6,200 bases of DNA. Source: Victivallales bacterium (lineage in GTDB: Bacteria; Verrucomicrobiota; Lentisphaeria; Oligosphaerales; Lenti-02). Made by a program: the position numbers and the translations under genes. Positions 6,140 through 6,200 of the stretch are shown one piece after another (the first letter of the stretch is position 1; each line of letters starts with the position of its first letter). The notes beneath the pieces were generated by a model. It had not been told where the DNA came from, ran no database searches, and was given only the letters and a program-made list of their open reading frames with translations. Where the stretch lies: positions 1 through 6,200 of the forward strand of contig JABGQJ010000397.1 in the NCBI GenBank assembly GCA_018648945.1, given 5' to 3'.

Positions 6140-6200
6140 ATGATCCTCGTCTGTCGCGCCGATAACGATCTGCATCAGATCCTGGTTGAGAATGGCATCT
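6140..6200 (+). CDS. Start of an unidentified gene (cut by window edge)
   Basis: An open frame begins 21 bases after the stop of the large secreted protein and runs off the window after 20 codons. The visible residues begin MILVCRADNDLHQILVENG: a short hydrophobic strand followed by a charged helix. This is the pattern of the first beta-alpha unit of a Rossmann-like or receiver-like fold, but 20 residues are too few for a family call. There is no signal peptide, so the product is probably cytoplasmic. The tight spacing and lack of a terminator suggest it is co-transcribed with the large gene. An in-frame ATG at 6134 is the alternative start. Confidence 0.5.
   Translation, partial: MILVCRADNDLHQILVENGI

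Noticed and set aside
2402..6175. A 1257-codon open frame on the minus strand, opposite the large secreted protein and part of the GH99-like gene
   Set aside because: It is in codon register with the plus-strand gene, so its stop codons could arise only where the sense gene uses TTA, CTA or TCA. Those codons are rare in GC-rich genes. The translation is rich in His, Gln, Arg and Pro without domain-like patterns, and the opposite strand has a good ribosome binding site and signal peptide.

Overview
The window is GC-rich and gene-dense. It looks like chromosomal DNA from a bacterium of the Planctomycetota/Verrucomicrobiota/Lentisphaerota type. The clues are a DUF1670-like protein, a secreted acetylxylan-esterase-like hydrolase, a secreted GH99-like glycosidase, and a very large secreted protein of unknown function. 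The phylum is an inference: there is no rRNA or other marker gene in view.

Left half, minus strand, read from right to left. A GH99-like secreted glycoside hydrolase (2669 to 1479) starts at a GTG with a good ribosome binding site. It overlaps by 4 bases (ATGA) a secreted alpha/beta-hydrolase of the BD-FAE/acetylxylan-esterase type (1482 to 601). The two probably form one transcript that removes ester groups from, and cleaves, an extracytoplasmic polysaccharide. After a 216-base gap comes the start of a third minus-strand gene (384 to 1, cut by the window edge), whose first 128 codons resemble the N-terminal part of DUF1670 proteins.

The spacer at 2670-2908 is a divergent control region. Weak sigma70-like elements for both directions lie on top of each other at about 2760-2791. 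A perfect 12-bp palindrome sits in the leader of the rightward gene.

Right half, plus strand. One 1069-residue protein with a signal peptide (2909-6118) fills most of it. I recognise no enzyme family. Its style recalls DUF3352-type proteins, and two segments look like distant copies of each other. A further gene starts 21 bases downstream (6140) and leaves the window after 20 codons, so the rightward unit is probably an operon.

I found no tRNA, rRNA, CRISPR array or complete mobile element. The long open frames opposite the real genes are explained by the near absence of TTA, CTA and TCA codons in those genes. The best candidates for new biology are the large uncharacterised secreted protein with its downstream partner, and the compact GH99-esterase pair facing it across a shared control region.
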